From Planctomycetota bacterium (GTDB lineage: Bacteria > Planctomycetota > Phycisphaerae > Sedimentisphaerales > Anaerohalosphaeraceae), in the NCBI GenBank assembly GCA_019456225.1, contig VRUI01000002.1, positions 110,189 to 174,188 on the forward strand: a DNA stretch of 64,000 bases. Direction: 5' to 3'. Position 1 is the stretch's first letter; every line of letters begins with the position of its first letter. Position numbers and translations under genes: made by a program. The notes under the pieces were generated by a model that did not search any database, was not told where the DNA came from, and was given only the letters and a program-made list of their open reading frames with translations. This document shows, one piece after another, positions 8,305 through 17,651 of this stretch.

Positions 8305-10446
8305 TTATCCACCGACAAGTGCCGGCGTCTGTGCCGACGACTGTTCTGTCATCTGTCCCGTCATTTCTATTGAAACCGTCTCAACTGGTTCTATCTCTGT
8401 GCCAAGTGATATCTCATCATACGCCAGCACCGGAAGTCTCGACAGCGATCTTTCGGTCATTGCGGCAAGGGCCGCTCTCTGCCTCGAGTCGCATATCAAA
8501 ACAACATTTTCATAAGCCTTTTCCATCGCCGATCTCCATGCGTCAGCGAGTTTATTGTTGATTGCCATTGCCTGGTCCGGTGGTATTGCAAGGGTAAGTT
8601 CGTCGCCTTGCTTCTGGAGCGAGTTCAACATATAGTGCTCTAATGCCGGATCCAGCGTGATCGCCATTATCTTCTCTGTATTCGGTTCTTTATATCTTTC
8701 TGTGATCGTCCTGCTTAGTTTTTTCCGGGTAAGCTCGGTAAGCAGCGTCGGACTCTTAGTCTTGGCCGCGTTCTCACCGAGTGACTCAAGTATCTGCGCA
8801 AAGTTTCTAACCGGGATCCTGTCTTTAAGGAGATTTTGCAACACTCGCTGCAAAAGACCGAGTGAAACAAGATCTCCGACAACTTCCCCAACCAGCGATG
8901 GCTGATCCTTTCTAAGACGATTGACCAGTGCCTGAACATCTTCACGTGTAAGCATCTCATGAGCATACTGAGCAAGAGTCTCTGACAAGTGAGTTATCAG
9001 CACAGACTCCGGGTCGATGACGGTATACCCGCAAAGCGATGCGTTTTCCTTTTCCTCTTTAGTAACCCAAAGCGCCGGCAATCCATAAACCGGTTCCGTC
9101 GTGGGTATCCCCTGTATGGGTGAGTGAACGGTTCCCGAATCCATCGCAAGGAATTTATCCGGTTCAAGCCGGCCTTCGGCGATGGTATGATCGAAAAGCC
9201 TGATCTGGTAGACGTTGGGCTCAAGGTTAATATTGTCGCAAAGACGAACAAGCGGCATTATAATACCAAGCTCTTTTGCAAACTTCTTTCTAAGTGCCCC
9301 GATACGCTCGAACACATTACTCTTCTTTCTGGGATCGACCATCTCGATAAGCCTTACGCCGACCTGCACAGAGATCATATCGACATTTAGAAGTTCTTCA
9401 ACCGGAGCCTTGTCACCATCATCGCTTTTCGTTGTATCCTTGGACTCGACCGTTTTCCTGCGCTGCTCATTTTTTGCTTTTACCATAGAACGTGAGATGA
9501 TCGCACATCCGGCACCGATTAGGAAGAACGGTATTTTCGGCAGACCGGGAACAAGCCCCATCAGGCAGATCAGAACAGCCGCTATCATCAAAGGCTGAGA
9601 GTTACGCAAAAGCTGCCTGGTCATGTCATGGCTTACGCTCTGGTTGGAGGTTGTTTTCGTCACCAGAAAACCGGAGCTTATCGCGATAATAACAGAAGGG
9701 ATCTGACTGACAAGACCGTCACCGATCGACAGCCTTGAATATGTCTGGGCAGCGTCTGCAACACCCATACCGTCCATTGAACCTATAACGATACCGCCGA
9801 TAAGGTTTACGCACGTAATGATCAAACCGGCGATAGCATCACCGCGAATGAACTTACTGGCACCATCCATCGCTCCGTAAAATTCACTTTCCTTTGAGAT
9901 GTCTTTTCGCCGTTGCTTGGCTTCTGCATCCGTAATGGCGCCGGCGTTAAGATCAGCGTCGATAGCCATCTGCTTACCCGGCATCGCGTCAAGAGTAAAC
10001 CTGGCGTTTACCTCACTGATACGCTCGGAACCCTTGGTGATAACGATGAACTGGATCACCACAAGAATAAGGAACATAACAAGACCGACTATAAGGTTTC
10101 CGCCGATAACGAGATTGCCAAATGTCTCGATCATGTCGCCGGCATTAGCATTAAGCAGAATAAGCCTCGTTGAAGCGACGTTAAGAGAAAGTCGAAAAAG
10201 TGTCACAAACAGCAATAGAGATGGAAACGTAGACAACTCCAACGCGTTCTTTGCCGAAAGCGTAATTATCAAAATACTGATAGCAAGAGCGATACTGCAC
10301 GACAAAAGCAAGTCAAGTATAAACGTCGGCAGCGGGATGATCAACATCGCCAGAACCGCAGCAATACCTACAGCAAAGCTAATACTGCTATGCCGGGCAA
10401 GAATACCTGAAATCGATTTATCGTTATTAGTAGTTTGTGTACTCAT
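8305..10446 (-). CDS. flhA: Flagellar export gate protein FlhA
   Basis: The central gate component of the flagellar type III export machine in the inner membrane. The N-terminal half holds about eight membrane segments starting at PLPTFILDLLLSCSIALAISILI, with the signature SEVNARFTLDAMPGKQMAIDADL and the conserved RRKDISKESEFYGAMDGASKFIRGD loop. The cytosolic half (from about residue 350) is the substrate/chaperone docking ring, with the conserved EVVGDLVSLGLLQRVLQNLLKDRIPVRN segment. Length 713 aa is normal. It follows fliN by 10 bases on the same strand. Confidence 0.98.
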   Translation of the reverse strand: MSTQTTNNDKSISGILARHSSISFAVGIAAVLAMLIIPLPTFILDLLLSCSIALAISILIITLSAKNALELSTFPSLLLFVTLFRLSLNVASTRLILLNANAGDMIETFGNLVIGGNLIVGLVMFLILVVIQFIVITKGSERISEVNARFTLDAMPGKQMAIDADLNAGAITDAEAKQRRKDISKESEFYGAMDGASKFIRGDAIAGLIITCVNLIGGIVIGSMDGMGVADAAQTYSRLSIGDGLVSQIPSVIIAISSGFLVTKTTSNQSVSHDMTRQLLRNSQPLMIAAVLICLMGLVPGLPKIPFFLIGAGCAIISRSMVKAKNEQRRKTVESKDTTKSDDGDKAPVEELLNVDMISVQVGVRLIEMVDPRKKSNVFERIGALRKKFAKELGIIMPLVRLCDNINLEPNVYQIRLFDHTIAEGRLEPDKFLAMDSGTVHSPIQGIPTTEPVYGLPALWVTKEEKENASLCGYTVIDPESVLITHLSETLAQYAHEMLTREDVQALVNRLRKDQPSLVGEVVGDLVSLGLLQRVLQNLLKDRIPVRNFAQILESLGENAAKTKSPTLLTELTRKKLSRTITERYKEPNTEKIMAITLDPALEHYMLNSLQKQGDELTLAIPPDQAMAINNKLADAWRSAMEKAYENVVLICDSRQRAALAAMTERSLSRLPVLAYDEISLGTEIEPVETVSIEMTGQMTEQSSAQTPALVGG

Positions 10447-10456
10447 AGTCTAATCG

Positions 10457-10813
10457 CTAATCGCTATTTGATTTCATCCCAAGAACTTCCGTGATACGAA
10501 TTGCAAAGTGACCGTCAACGACCACAATACTTCCGGTCGCAAATTTATCACCCTGCACATAAACTTCTGCCGGTTCGTCGACAAGCTTATCCATCTGCAA
10601 AACGGACCCGGGACCAAGCTGAAGAAGCCTGCGAATCGGCACCTGCGTTTTGCCAAGGGTAACGTTTACAGACATCGTAATATCGAGTAGAAGATCAAGA
10701 TTACCGTCACCGGAATCCGCTCCCGAATCAACCGCTTCGGTCATCTCAACATTCTGTGCCTCGGTCGTTTTTTCTTCCTGCGTAGCTTCTTGTTCTTCGA
10801 CTGCTTGTGCCAT
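10457..10813 (-). CDS. fliN: Flagellar motor switch protein FliN
   Basis: SpoA-domain protein forming the lower C-ring. Residues about 42-115 match the family: LLLDITMSVNVTLGKTQVPIRRLLQLGPGSVLQMDKLVDEPAEVYVQGDKFATGSIVVVDGHFAIRITEV. The first 40 residues are acidic and low complexity, as in many FliN proteins. Length 118 aa. It sits between fliM and flhA, and with FliM forms the rotor that sets turning direction. Confidence 0.95.
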   Translation of the reverse strand: MAQAVEEQEATQEEKTTEAQNVEMTEAVDSGADSGDGNLDLLLDITMSVNVTLGKTQVPIRRLLQLGPGSVLQMDKLVDEPAEVYVQGDKFATGSIVVVDGHFAIRITEVLGMKSNSD

Positions 10814-10842
10814 TTTTCATATCCTGTTAATTAAAACTTTTG

Positions 10843-11826
10843 CTAATTATTTAATTCATTGCCAGGTTTCACCATATCCGATACTGCCAGCGCATACCTG
10901 TTCAAAGTCTTTGCCGGAAAACCGTGAAAAAACACCTTATCTTCGATGATCGCTTCAACCGGTTCGCTGGCCTTTCTGTCGAGGACGATCACATCTCCTA
11001 CAGACAGATTCATAAGATTAGATATCGCTACGGTCGCTTTTCCCAGAAGAACATCGACTTCGATGGGTATTTCATTAAGATTGGAAATCACCGCGTCCTT
11101 GACTTGCTGGGTCTTCGACTGCTTTTCGTCTGGAAAAGGTATTTCCAGCATCGGACCAAACTGACTCGACAAAACAACCAGTGAGGCTTCGACTGTGCTT
11201 TCGCTTTGCTTAACCTGTAATTGCAACAGTGTAAACTCTTCATAGTCCATGCACTCTATTGGCCAGTCTCGGTCGGAAATAACTGACAAACTGCGAACAC
11301 CTGAAAGTTCCTGCTTGATGAGTAATTCCGAAAACCTGCTCAAAAGATTTTCGCAAAGATCAACGAGCAGTAACTCTTCGAGATTCGACATTTCATACTC
11401 TTCAGCAACTTCCTCGTTTATATCACCAAGCATCTTCGACGTCCACTGAATCGCGGACAAATAAGGTAATATCAAAACACCGATCTCACGATTACTCCCG
11501 TCGGTAAAAACCATATAAAAGTTTTTCTTATCTTCACAAAGCTCTTTCCTTATGCCCTCGCAGTAAAACTCCTTAACTGGAGGAATGATCACGCTGGACG
11601 GCTCGTTGCACATCTCGGAAAACTCCTCGGCAAGGTCAGCGGAAAACTGAGTACAAAATTGTGACAGCATCACACGATGAGTCTCACTGAACTGATGCGG
11701 ACGCTTCCAGTCATAGTCGATTGCTTCAACGTCACTGTCGTCAACCGGACCATTGTCCCTGGCTGCGGCAAGAATCTCTCTCAGCTTATTTCTGGTTAAT
11801 CTAATGTTATCGTCAGCTTCGGTCAT
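10843..11826 (-). CDS. fliM: Flagellar motor switch protein FliM
   Basis: FliM of the C-ring: a CheC-like middle domain followed by a C-terminal SpoA domain (PIEVDVLLGKATVAISNLMNLSVGDVIVLDRKASEPVEAIIEDKVFFHG). The usual N-terminal CheY-docking motif (LSQxEIDALL) is not clear; the corresponding place reads LTRNKLREILAAARDNG, a divergent version. Length 327 aa is normal. The start codon overlaps the fliL stop by four bases (ATGA), so the two are translationally coupled. Confidence 0.95.
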   Translation of the reverse strand: MTEADDNIRLTRNKLREILAAARDNGPVDDSDVEAIDYDWKRPHQFSETHRVMLSQFCTQFSADLAEEFSEMCNEPSSVIIPPVKEFYCEGIRKELCEDKKNFYMVFTDGSNREIGVLILPYLSAIQWTSKMLGDINEEVAEEYEMSNLEELLLVDLCENLLSRFSELLIKQELSGVRSLSVISDRDWPIECMDYEEFTLLQLQVKQSESTVEASLVVLSSQFGPMLEIPFPDEKQSKTQQVKDAVISNLNEIPIEVDVLLGKATVAISNLMNLSVGDVIVLDRKASEPVEAIIEDKVFFHGFPAKTLNRYALAVSDMVKPGNELNN

Positions 11827-12389
11827 TGAATAATAAAGTCCTTCAGCATAACTCGCTGGATAAGAGGTTTTGTGTCTGGGAAAAGTATTTCGTTGAAATT
11901 TTCTCGGATATCACTTTTCATACGAGTCTGATTCATACTGCCGCTTACCTGCTCAAGCTTCAAACCTGCAAGATAGGTACCCAGCCAATCTCGTAGACGG
12001 ATAACCTTATCTGTAAGAAACTTTTTCCCCTTCTCATCATCCATATCGGCAGAAAGTTCTAAAACCACGGTTATCTGGATCATGCGTGTCGATCCACGCT
12101 CATTAAGGTTAGATGTAATAGCCTCAAGTGGAAACGTCCAGGGTTTTGCTCCTTTGGGACTGTCAGACAGATAAGCTTCGGTTTCGGCTTTCTTCTCCTC
12201 AGCTTCCTTATCAACTTTCGGCGGAGCAGCTTTAGCAAATAAACCCGAAAGACCGTAACCGCCCCCGGCACAAACAATTGCCACTACGAATGTTATTATC
12301 CATCCGACAAGACCGCCCTTTTTACCGGACGTTGACTCTTCGTCTTTTGACTCTTCTTTTGGCTCTTCTTTTTTTTCTTCGTCTGCCAT
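11823..12389 (-). CDS. fliL: Flagellar basal body protein FliL
   Basis: Single-pass inner-membrane protein that surrounds the stator. A charged Lys/Glu-rich N-terminus is followed by one membrane helix (GLVGWIITFVVAIVCAGGGYGLSGLF) and a periplasmic domain of FliL type (STRMIQITVVLELSADMD, LRDWLGTYLAGLKLEQV, IRENFNEILF). Length 188 aa is normal. Four-base overlap with fliM downstream. Confidence 0.9.
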   Translation of the reverse strand: MADEEKKEEPKEESKDEESTSGKKGGLVGWIITFVVAIVCAGGGYGLSGLFAKAAPPKVDKEAEEKKAETEAYLSDSPKGAKPWTFPLEAITSNLNERGSTRMIQITVVLELSADMDDEKGKKFLTDKVIRLRDWLGTYLAGLKLEQVSGSMNQTRMKSDIRENFNEILFPDTKPLIQRVMLKDFIIQ

Positions 12390-12415
12390 GAGTATTTCCC
12401 GTTTTTACTAATTGT

Positions 12416-13819
12416 TTACCTTGCCGTCATCAATAAATCGCTCTTACGATATTGCTTGATCTTCTCTCTGATAGTTCGGTCACTTATCCCAAGGACTTTC
12501 GCAGCTTTTAGTCGATTTCCGTCTGTTTGTTTAAGAGTGGCCATAATCGCGTGTTTTTCTATCTCGGCAAGAGACATTGAACCAAGAAATTCGCTTAATT
12601 TTGATGACTCATTTTTAGGCCCAACATTCAGTTCGTCCAGCAGCCAGGAAACATCGGCAAGAGTAAGAACAGGACCGCTGCCGAGAATCAATGAAGTCCT
12701 GACAACATTTCTAAGCTGCCTTACATTGCCCGGCCAGTTGTACTTGCAGAACACGTCGATCATCAGAGGGTCCAGTCGCTCGATCGAACGGTTTGCTTCC
12801 GGAGAAAGCTGGTTTACAAAATGCCATACCAGCGGCACGATATCTTCGAACCTGTCTTTTAGCGGCGGAACAACCAGCCGGATACCGGCAAGCCGGTAAT
12901 ACAGATCCGCCCGGAAATTACCCTTATGCACTTCGCTTAGAATATTCCGGTTGGTCGTGCTTATCACCCTTACGTTGACATTTATAGTTTCATTACCGCC
13001 GACCCGTTCAATGTCCTGCTCTTCCAGTGCACGCAATAGCTGCGACTGAAAAGCCGACGGGGTTTCTGTTATCTCATCAAGCAGTAATGTGCCGCCATGG
13101 GCCCTTTCAAATCTGCCTTTTCGAAGTCCGCCGGCGCCGGTAAATGCACCCTTTTCATGGCCGAACAACTCGCTTTCCATAAGAGTTTCGCTCAGCGAAG
13201 CGCAGTTGACACGAATATAAGGCCCGTTTACTCGTTTGCTCTGGTTATGTATGAGATGGGCAATAAGCTCCTTGCCCGTTCCGCTTTCACCGGAGATTAG
13301 AACCGGTGTTGATGTGGCCGCGATCTTTTTTGCAAGCTCAACAGTCCTGGCAAGTTCACTGCCTACTCCGACTATATGGTAGAGTGTTTTAAACTGATGA
13401 TGCATCGATGCTATTGCCGGTGCGTCGTGATTAGGCATGTATTTGTTGATGATCTTAACCAGTACGTCCTTGTCGACGGGTTTTGCCAGATAGTCCGCAA
13501 AACCGGCGCGAATAGCACAAGTGCCCGCATGTGCCGAATCTTCCTCGCCAAGCATGACAACCGGCATCTCGGGATGATCGCAGGTTATATCGCTCAATAC
13601 AGGACCGGGTTGTTTAGCCTGGCAAAGCCATTCGAAACTGCTGCTGACAAAAATGACATTAAATTTACCCTGGTCGAGAAGTTTGCGTGCCGACTTCTTA
13701 TTCTTAGCAACTGTCGCACTGATACCCCGTTCGGCAAGGCACTCAAGCAATGCCCTCTCGGGTTTGTCGTCCATAACAAGAACGATATGGATCACATTGT
13801 CCTGGCGATTGTCTCTCAT
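12416..13819 (-). CDS. Sigma-54 activator of the flagellar cluster (NtrC/FlrC type, degenerate receiver)
   Basis: An AAA+ enhancer-binding protein that drives sigma-54 promoters. N-terminal receiver-like domain (1-120), AAA+ domain with Walker A GESGTGKE (about 176), the sigma-54 contact loop GAFTGA, Walker B LLLDEI, and a C-terminal Fis-type helix-turn-helix ([22 protein letters not shown]). The receiver keeps the first acidic pair (MDD) and the late Lys (AKPVD), but at the phospho-acceptor position it reads IFVSSS, so the Asp is missing. This suggests control other than phosphorylation, as in FleQ-type regulators. Four-base overlap (ATGA) with the upstream TPR gene. Confidence 0.9.
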   Translation of the reverse strand: MRDNRQDNVIHIVLVMDDKPERALLECLAERGISATVAKNKKSARKLLDQGKFNVIFVSSSFEWLCQAKQPGPVLSDITCDHPEMPVVMLGEEDSAHAGTCAIRAGFADYLAKPVDKDVLVKIINKYMPNHDAPAIASMHHQFKTLYHIVGVGSELARTVELAKKIAATSTPVLISGESGTGKELIAHLIHNQSKRVNGPYIRVNCASLSETLMESELFGHEKGAFTGAGGLRKGRFERAHGGTLLLDEITETPSAFQSQLLRALEEQDIERVGGNETINVNVRVISTTNRNILSEVHKGNFRADLYYRLAGIRLVVPPLKDRFEDIVPLVWHFVNQLSPEANRSIERLDPLMIDVFCKYNWPGNVRQLRNVVRTSLILGSGPVLTLADVSWLLDELNVGPKNESSKLSEFLGSMSLAEIEKHAIMATLKQTDGNRLKAAKVLGISDRTIREKIKQYRKSDLLMTAR

Positions 13820-14730
13820 TTTACCTCGGTCATTATCAGTGTCATTGGCTTTTCAACCAGGAGCCATTTGAGAACCTGCTTCTTTGTTCTGGCACAATTT
13901 GTCCAGTCAGAACCTGGATGCTCAACTATCAGCTGATCGTAAATCTTGATCGCTTCGAGGTTATCGACGTTATATAGACAGTTGCCGATCTGAAAAAGTA
14001 TCCACGCCCTTTTAGGATTTGCGTTTTTGGTGACAGGAAGGCTCGTTTCAAATGCTTTGCGGTAATATTTCAAAGCCTTAACTTTATCACCAATATGAAA
14101 GAGGGATTCTGCAAGCTCAAACATATCGACAATATCAGAAGTGTTTTCTGGAAGTACAACTCTCGGCTGCTTTTCTTTCGATAAAGAGACGCTTTCGACA
14201 GTTTTTACGCTATCTGCTTTTAAGTCCGATTTAATAACATCCTTTTTGGCTTCCACCAAAGGTACGGTTTCTTGCTGAGTAGTTTTGGATTCTTCTGAAA
14301 AACTCAGTGATTTCAACTGCAAAAGGACATCCTTTAACTGTGAGTCAATGCTTGAACTGCCCACGCCAGAAAGGGACGTAATCGACGAATTCTTTAGTTT
14401 CTCACGCAGTTGTCTAGTCTTATCAAGAGTCGCAGAACCGGCTTTTTCAATATCAGACGCTTGTTTCTGACCGGAAGCGTCTTTGACCTTAACGGCCTGA
14501 CTGGAACCGGTAACCTTCGTCGGCTGGGCCTTATTATTGTCGTTCTTTTCAGAAGAGGGTTTAACCTTACTCTTAGATTTATCGAGCAATGCCAGTAGTT
14601 TATCTTCGCCAAAGTCCGATTTTGCCATTAACTTACCAATATAGCTATCGAGAATATCACCGGAAGCCGTATAAGACGATAACATAACAAAGACCGTCAG
14701 CACAATGTAGATTTTTTGAGTTTTATTCAT
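13816..14730 (-). CDS. Exported TPR-containing protein
   Basis: Start chosen at the ATG at 14730, which overlaps the stop of the upstream TPR gene by eight bases and opens a signal peptide (IYIVLTVFVMLSSYTASGD). The middle is Lys/Ser-rich and low complexity; the C-terminal 100 residues carry TPR-like helices (DMFELAESLFHIGDKVKALKYYRKAFE, AWILFQIGNCLYNVDNLEAIKIYDQLI). Probably periplasmic. Its tight coupling on both sides ties it to the flagellar regulator. No named family recognised. Confidence 0.75.
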   Translation of the reverse strand: MNKTQKIYIVLTVFVMLSSYTASGDILDSYIGKLMAKSDFGEDKLLALLDKSKSKVKPSSEKNDNNKAQPTKVTGSSQAVKVKDASGQKQASDIEKAGSATLDKTRQLREKLKNSSITSLSGVGSSSIDSQLKDVLLQLKSLSFSEESKTTQQETVPLVEAKKDVIKSDLKADSVKTVESVSLSKEKQPRVVLPENTSDIVDMFELAESLFHIGDKVKALKYYRKAFETSLPVTKNANPKRAWILFQIGNCLYNVDNLEAIKIYDQLIVEHPGSDWTNCARTKKQVLKWLLVEKPMTLIMTEVK

Positions 14731-17233
14731 TTTTGGAAATCTCATATTTATCAAATATCCCCGCAAAAGCCTCGGCGGCTTTTTCATATTTTTTCTGTTT
14801 CTTATATGCTCTTCCAAGTATCCGGCATGTTTGATACCTGATATCTTTTGTGTTTGGAGAATTTAGTACTCCCAGGCAGACTTCCACCGCCTGCTGCTCT
14901 TTGCCCAATTCCATGCAAATCTCTGCAAACTCGTTATTAGCTGTAAGTAAAAGCTCGCCTGGCGGCATGTCGGTAATCGCAATGGCAATCTCGTCATATG
15001 CCTTCTCAAGCTCATCGGCTGCCACATAACATCTTCCAAGTTCCAGCATCAGCGTCGACCGCAGCTGAAAGTTGGCCATATATGCGATCTTCTGCTTGAG
15101 TATCGAAATCCCGTCACCGGGAAGGTTCATTGCATTATATATACGCGACTTTGCTATCACAACTTCGCATTGCTGCTTTGGCGGCAGTGACATTTCCGGA
15201 ATATTTTCGATCAGATTGGCCGCTTCTACAATGTCGCCCTTTTCGATCAGCGTTTCTGTTATCTCTATCACTATCCTGCTAAACTCTTCTTTTGTAAGAT
15301 CGCCGGCAAGGGCATATTTATATGCCGAAACCGCTTCTGTGTATTTGCCAAGGTTAAACTTGGTCTTCGCCATAAAGTAATAAGCCTTATAAACATCAAT
15401 GCTTGGCGGATCGGTTAAAACCTTGAAACATTTGTCAAACCACTCTTCTGATGACTTATAGTCTCTCAAATAGAACTTACTGACAGCGGCTCCAAAAGCA
15501 GCTTCTGCTTTGGCTGCAATGGTAAGATTGACATGGAACACTTTTTTAAACAAACTGAAAGCTTCGGGATACAGCTTGATCGACAAATTCGCCTTTGCCA
15601 GGTAAAGATATGCTTCGTCGGCGATCCTTGCGCTGGGGTATTCAAGGACCAGCTGTTTTAGATACCTTTGGGCAGCGGGATAGTTCTTCTGGTTTGTTTT
15701 GATCTTGCTCGAGTTCAGCAACGCGAAAGGGGCAAGCGAATTCTTGGAATGCCGGCTCAGAATGATTTTATACTCGGTCAAAGCAACATCGTGCATCTCC
15801 GAAAGTTCACGCATCATTGCAAGGGAGAAATGGGCGTTTGCAATGCGATGGTCTCCGCGATATCGCAGCAAAAATCTCTGCCAGACAGAGATCACTTCAT
15901 TGGTAAGCAATTCTTTTTGTTTTTCAAGCGATGATTCCATATCTGAGTTACACACACGGATCGCTGTACCATCGAATCTGGCAATAAGCCCAAGGCTTCC
16001 GAGGGCAATCTCTGGAATCTTCATCCCTGAAGTCTTCGACATGACCATAGTAACTGGAAATTGCTTGTGTGACAGACTATTACCGGACCATATGACCTCA
16101 TCTTTCGATATCGAGGCAAATTTCGCGATAACTTCATCAACTGCTGATTTGTTGGCTATCACCGAATACTTCTCACCGACTGTTATGCCCTTGCGGTTTT
16201 CAACAATCGGCTCCAGTACGGCATTATCAAGACTATTTACTCCCCGGTTAAGGAAAACTGTAAGTTCACGGGCATTCATTTCAGGTAGAAAATACGGAAC
16301 GAGTGTATCCGACCAGAATTTACCCGGCAACGTCAAATCACTGTTATTAAGCCTCATAACCTCGCATGTTATTGAGTTGGCCATAAGGAAATAGCTGTCA
16401 GCTTCCATCGATTCAGGGAAATAGTCTTTAATGATTTCCAGCGTTGCTAAAGCACGGTAAGCCCTGCTTCTTGCTGAAAGATACCGTTTACCCCGAAAAT
16501 CAATGAAAGCAAGGTAATAATTTGCCAGTGCCCTAACCGCAGGCGACCTGCTGTCGAGAACAACCGTCAAAAGAGAAGAAAGATTTTCCGAACGACCATC
16601 AATATACAAACAAAGCGCCATTTGAAGATTTAAAACGTCTTTCAGCATGTCACGCTGAGAATCGTCGATCGCAAGGTTCTCTGTCAATTTCTTATAAATA
16701 TAATGAGCCTTTCTGTACTCCTTCTTAGTAAAAAAGCTATGTGCCAGATTCCACGACAACGGACTGTCAAACTGAAACTGCTCCTCAGCAGCATTTTTTG
16801 ATGTCACTGACTCGGGATCGATCTTAGCAACACCATTGACGGTCCCAGCTTTACCAGAACCATCAAGTTTCTGGTCGATACTGTTTGGCCCAAGCGGCTG
16901 TTCTGACGAAAAATAACCCGCCGGAAACTTAACAACTGCCGGACGAAGCATTAAACCAAGCACGGCAACAGTAAGCAAACCAAGCATTACATGTGTTAAC
17001 GACAACTTCTTGTCACCTCCAGCCGAAGCTGCAGGACCCTGAACCTGGTATGTCACAGAGTGATCCGGCAAGACACCGCCGCCAGGCTGACCTTCAAGGA
17101 CCCTGTCAAGCTCTTTACCGCCCGCAAAAATATCTTCCGTAGAAGGAGTAAGATTCAAATCACCGGCAAAGACATCTTCCGCATTGGGGTTTTTCGGAGC
17201 TTCATCAAAATTTTCATTCGGTTTATCTGCCAT
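14723..17233 (-). CDS. Large membrane-anchored TPR protein, first gene of flagellar cluster
   Basis: A protein of about 836 aa with an acidic cytosolic N-terminus containing two similar motifs (NAEDVFAGD and STEDIFAGG), a single membrane helix (LTHVMLGLLTVAVLGLMLRP) and a long periplasmic part made of TPR/Sel1-like helical pairs (e.g. AHYIYKKLTENLAIDDSQRD, RYLKQLVLEYPSARIADEAYLYLAKA, YEKAAEAFAGIFDKYE). Start taken as ATG 17233; an in-frame TTG at 17257 is the alternative. A sigma-54 promoter lies about 70 bases upstream. The TPR array suggests a protein-binding scaffold for envelope or flagellar assembly. Confidence 0.75.
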   Translation of the reverse strand: MADKPNENFDEAPKNPNAEDVFAGDLNLTPSTEDIFAGGKELDRVLEGQPGGGVLPDHSVTYQVQGPAASAGGDKKLSLTHVMLGLLTVAVLGLMLRPAVVKFPAGYFSSEQPLGPNSIDQKLDGSGKAGTVNGVAKIDPESVTSKNAAEEQFQFDSPLSWNLAHSFFTKKEYRKAHYIYKKLTENLAIDDSQRDMLKDVLNLQMALCLYIDGRSENLSSLLTVVLDSRSPAVRALANYYLAFIDFRGKRYLSARSRAYRALATLEIIKDYFPESMEADSYFLMANSITCEVMRLNNSDLTLPGKFWSDTLVPYFLPEMNARELTVFLNRGVNSLDNAVLEPIVENRKGITVGEKYSVIANKSAVDEVIAKFASISKDEVIWSGNSLSHKQFPVTMVMSKTSGMKIPEIALGSLGLIARFDGTAIRVCNSDMESSLEKQKELLTNEVISVWQRFLLRYRGDHRIANAHFSLAMMRELSEMHDVALTEYKIILSRHSKNSLAPFALLNSSKIKTNQKNYPAAQRYLKQLVLEYPSARIADEAYLYLAKANLSIKLYPEAFSLFKKVFHVNLTIAAKAEAAFGAAVSKFYLRDYKSSEEWFDKCFKVLTDPPSIDVYKAYYFMAKTKFNLGKYTEAVSAYKYALAGDLTKEEFSRIVIEITETLIEKGDIVEAANLIENIPEMSLPPKQQCEVVIAKSRIYNAMNLPGDGISILKQKIAYMANFQLRSTLMLELGRCYVAADELEKAYDEIAIAITDMPPGELLLTANNEFAEICMELGKEQQAVEVCLGVLNSPNTKDIRYQTCRILGRAYKKQKKYEKAAEAFAGIFDKYEISKNE

Positions 17234-17303
17234 TAATCTGCCATCAATATTATTCAATTTTCGCGCAATATACGCACATATAATCTGTCACCAAAAATAA
17301 AAG

Positions 17304-17320
17304 AGCAATATTTGTGCCAA
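17304..17320 (-). promoter_or_regulatory. Sigma-54 promoter of the flagellar cluster
   Basis: The minus strand reads TTGGCACAAATATTGCT, which matches the sigma-54 consensus TGGCAC-N5-TTGCW with the invariant GG and GC at correct spacing. Transcription would start near 17293, leaving a leader of about 60 bases before the ATG at 17233. Two sigma-54 activator genes flank the transcription unit, which fits. Confidence 0.85.
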
Positions 17321-17651
17321 AATCGTGTTTTCCGGCAGGTTAAATAAAACATTTACGTTTACAGCCAATAAACGCATGTTTTGCAAAACACCCGTATAAA
17401 AGATTGACCTAAAATGTGTAAGATTTCCATACATACTTTAGACATACAGAAGCCCTAAGCGTCAGGCCGCTTTACGATTAGGGAAACCTATAATAATCGC
17501 AATATAGCATGTCGCTTGCGTTCCACGCTGCTGTTGCGCAAAAACATAACACATCGGCAAGCTCCCCGATTTGACTGACCCACCGCGATCATCCCAACAG
17601 CAGGCGCGCAGCAGCACACCCAACATTTATCATTAAACTTTAGACATTTGT
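17321..17651. other. Intergenic region upstream of the flagellar cluster
   Basis: Holds no gene. It should contain the upstream binding sites for the sigma-54 activator. A stem-loop at 17453-17483 (CCCTAA paired with TTAGGG, plus CGT/ACG) may terminate the upstream regulator gene. Around 17540-17610 there are scattered CAGC/GCTG words but no perfect long repeat. Confidence 0.4.
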
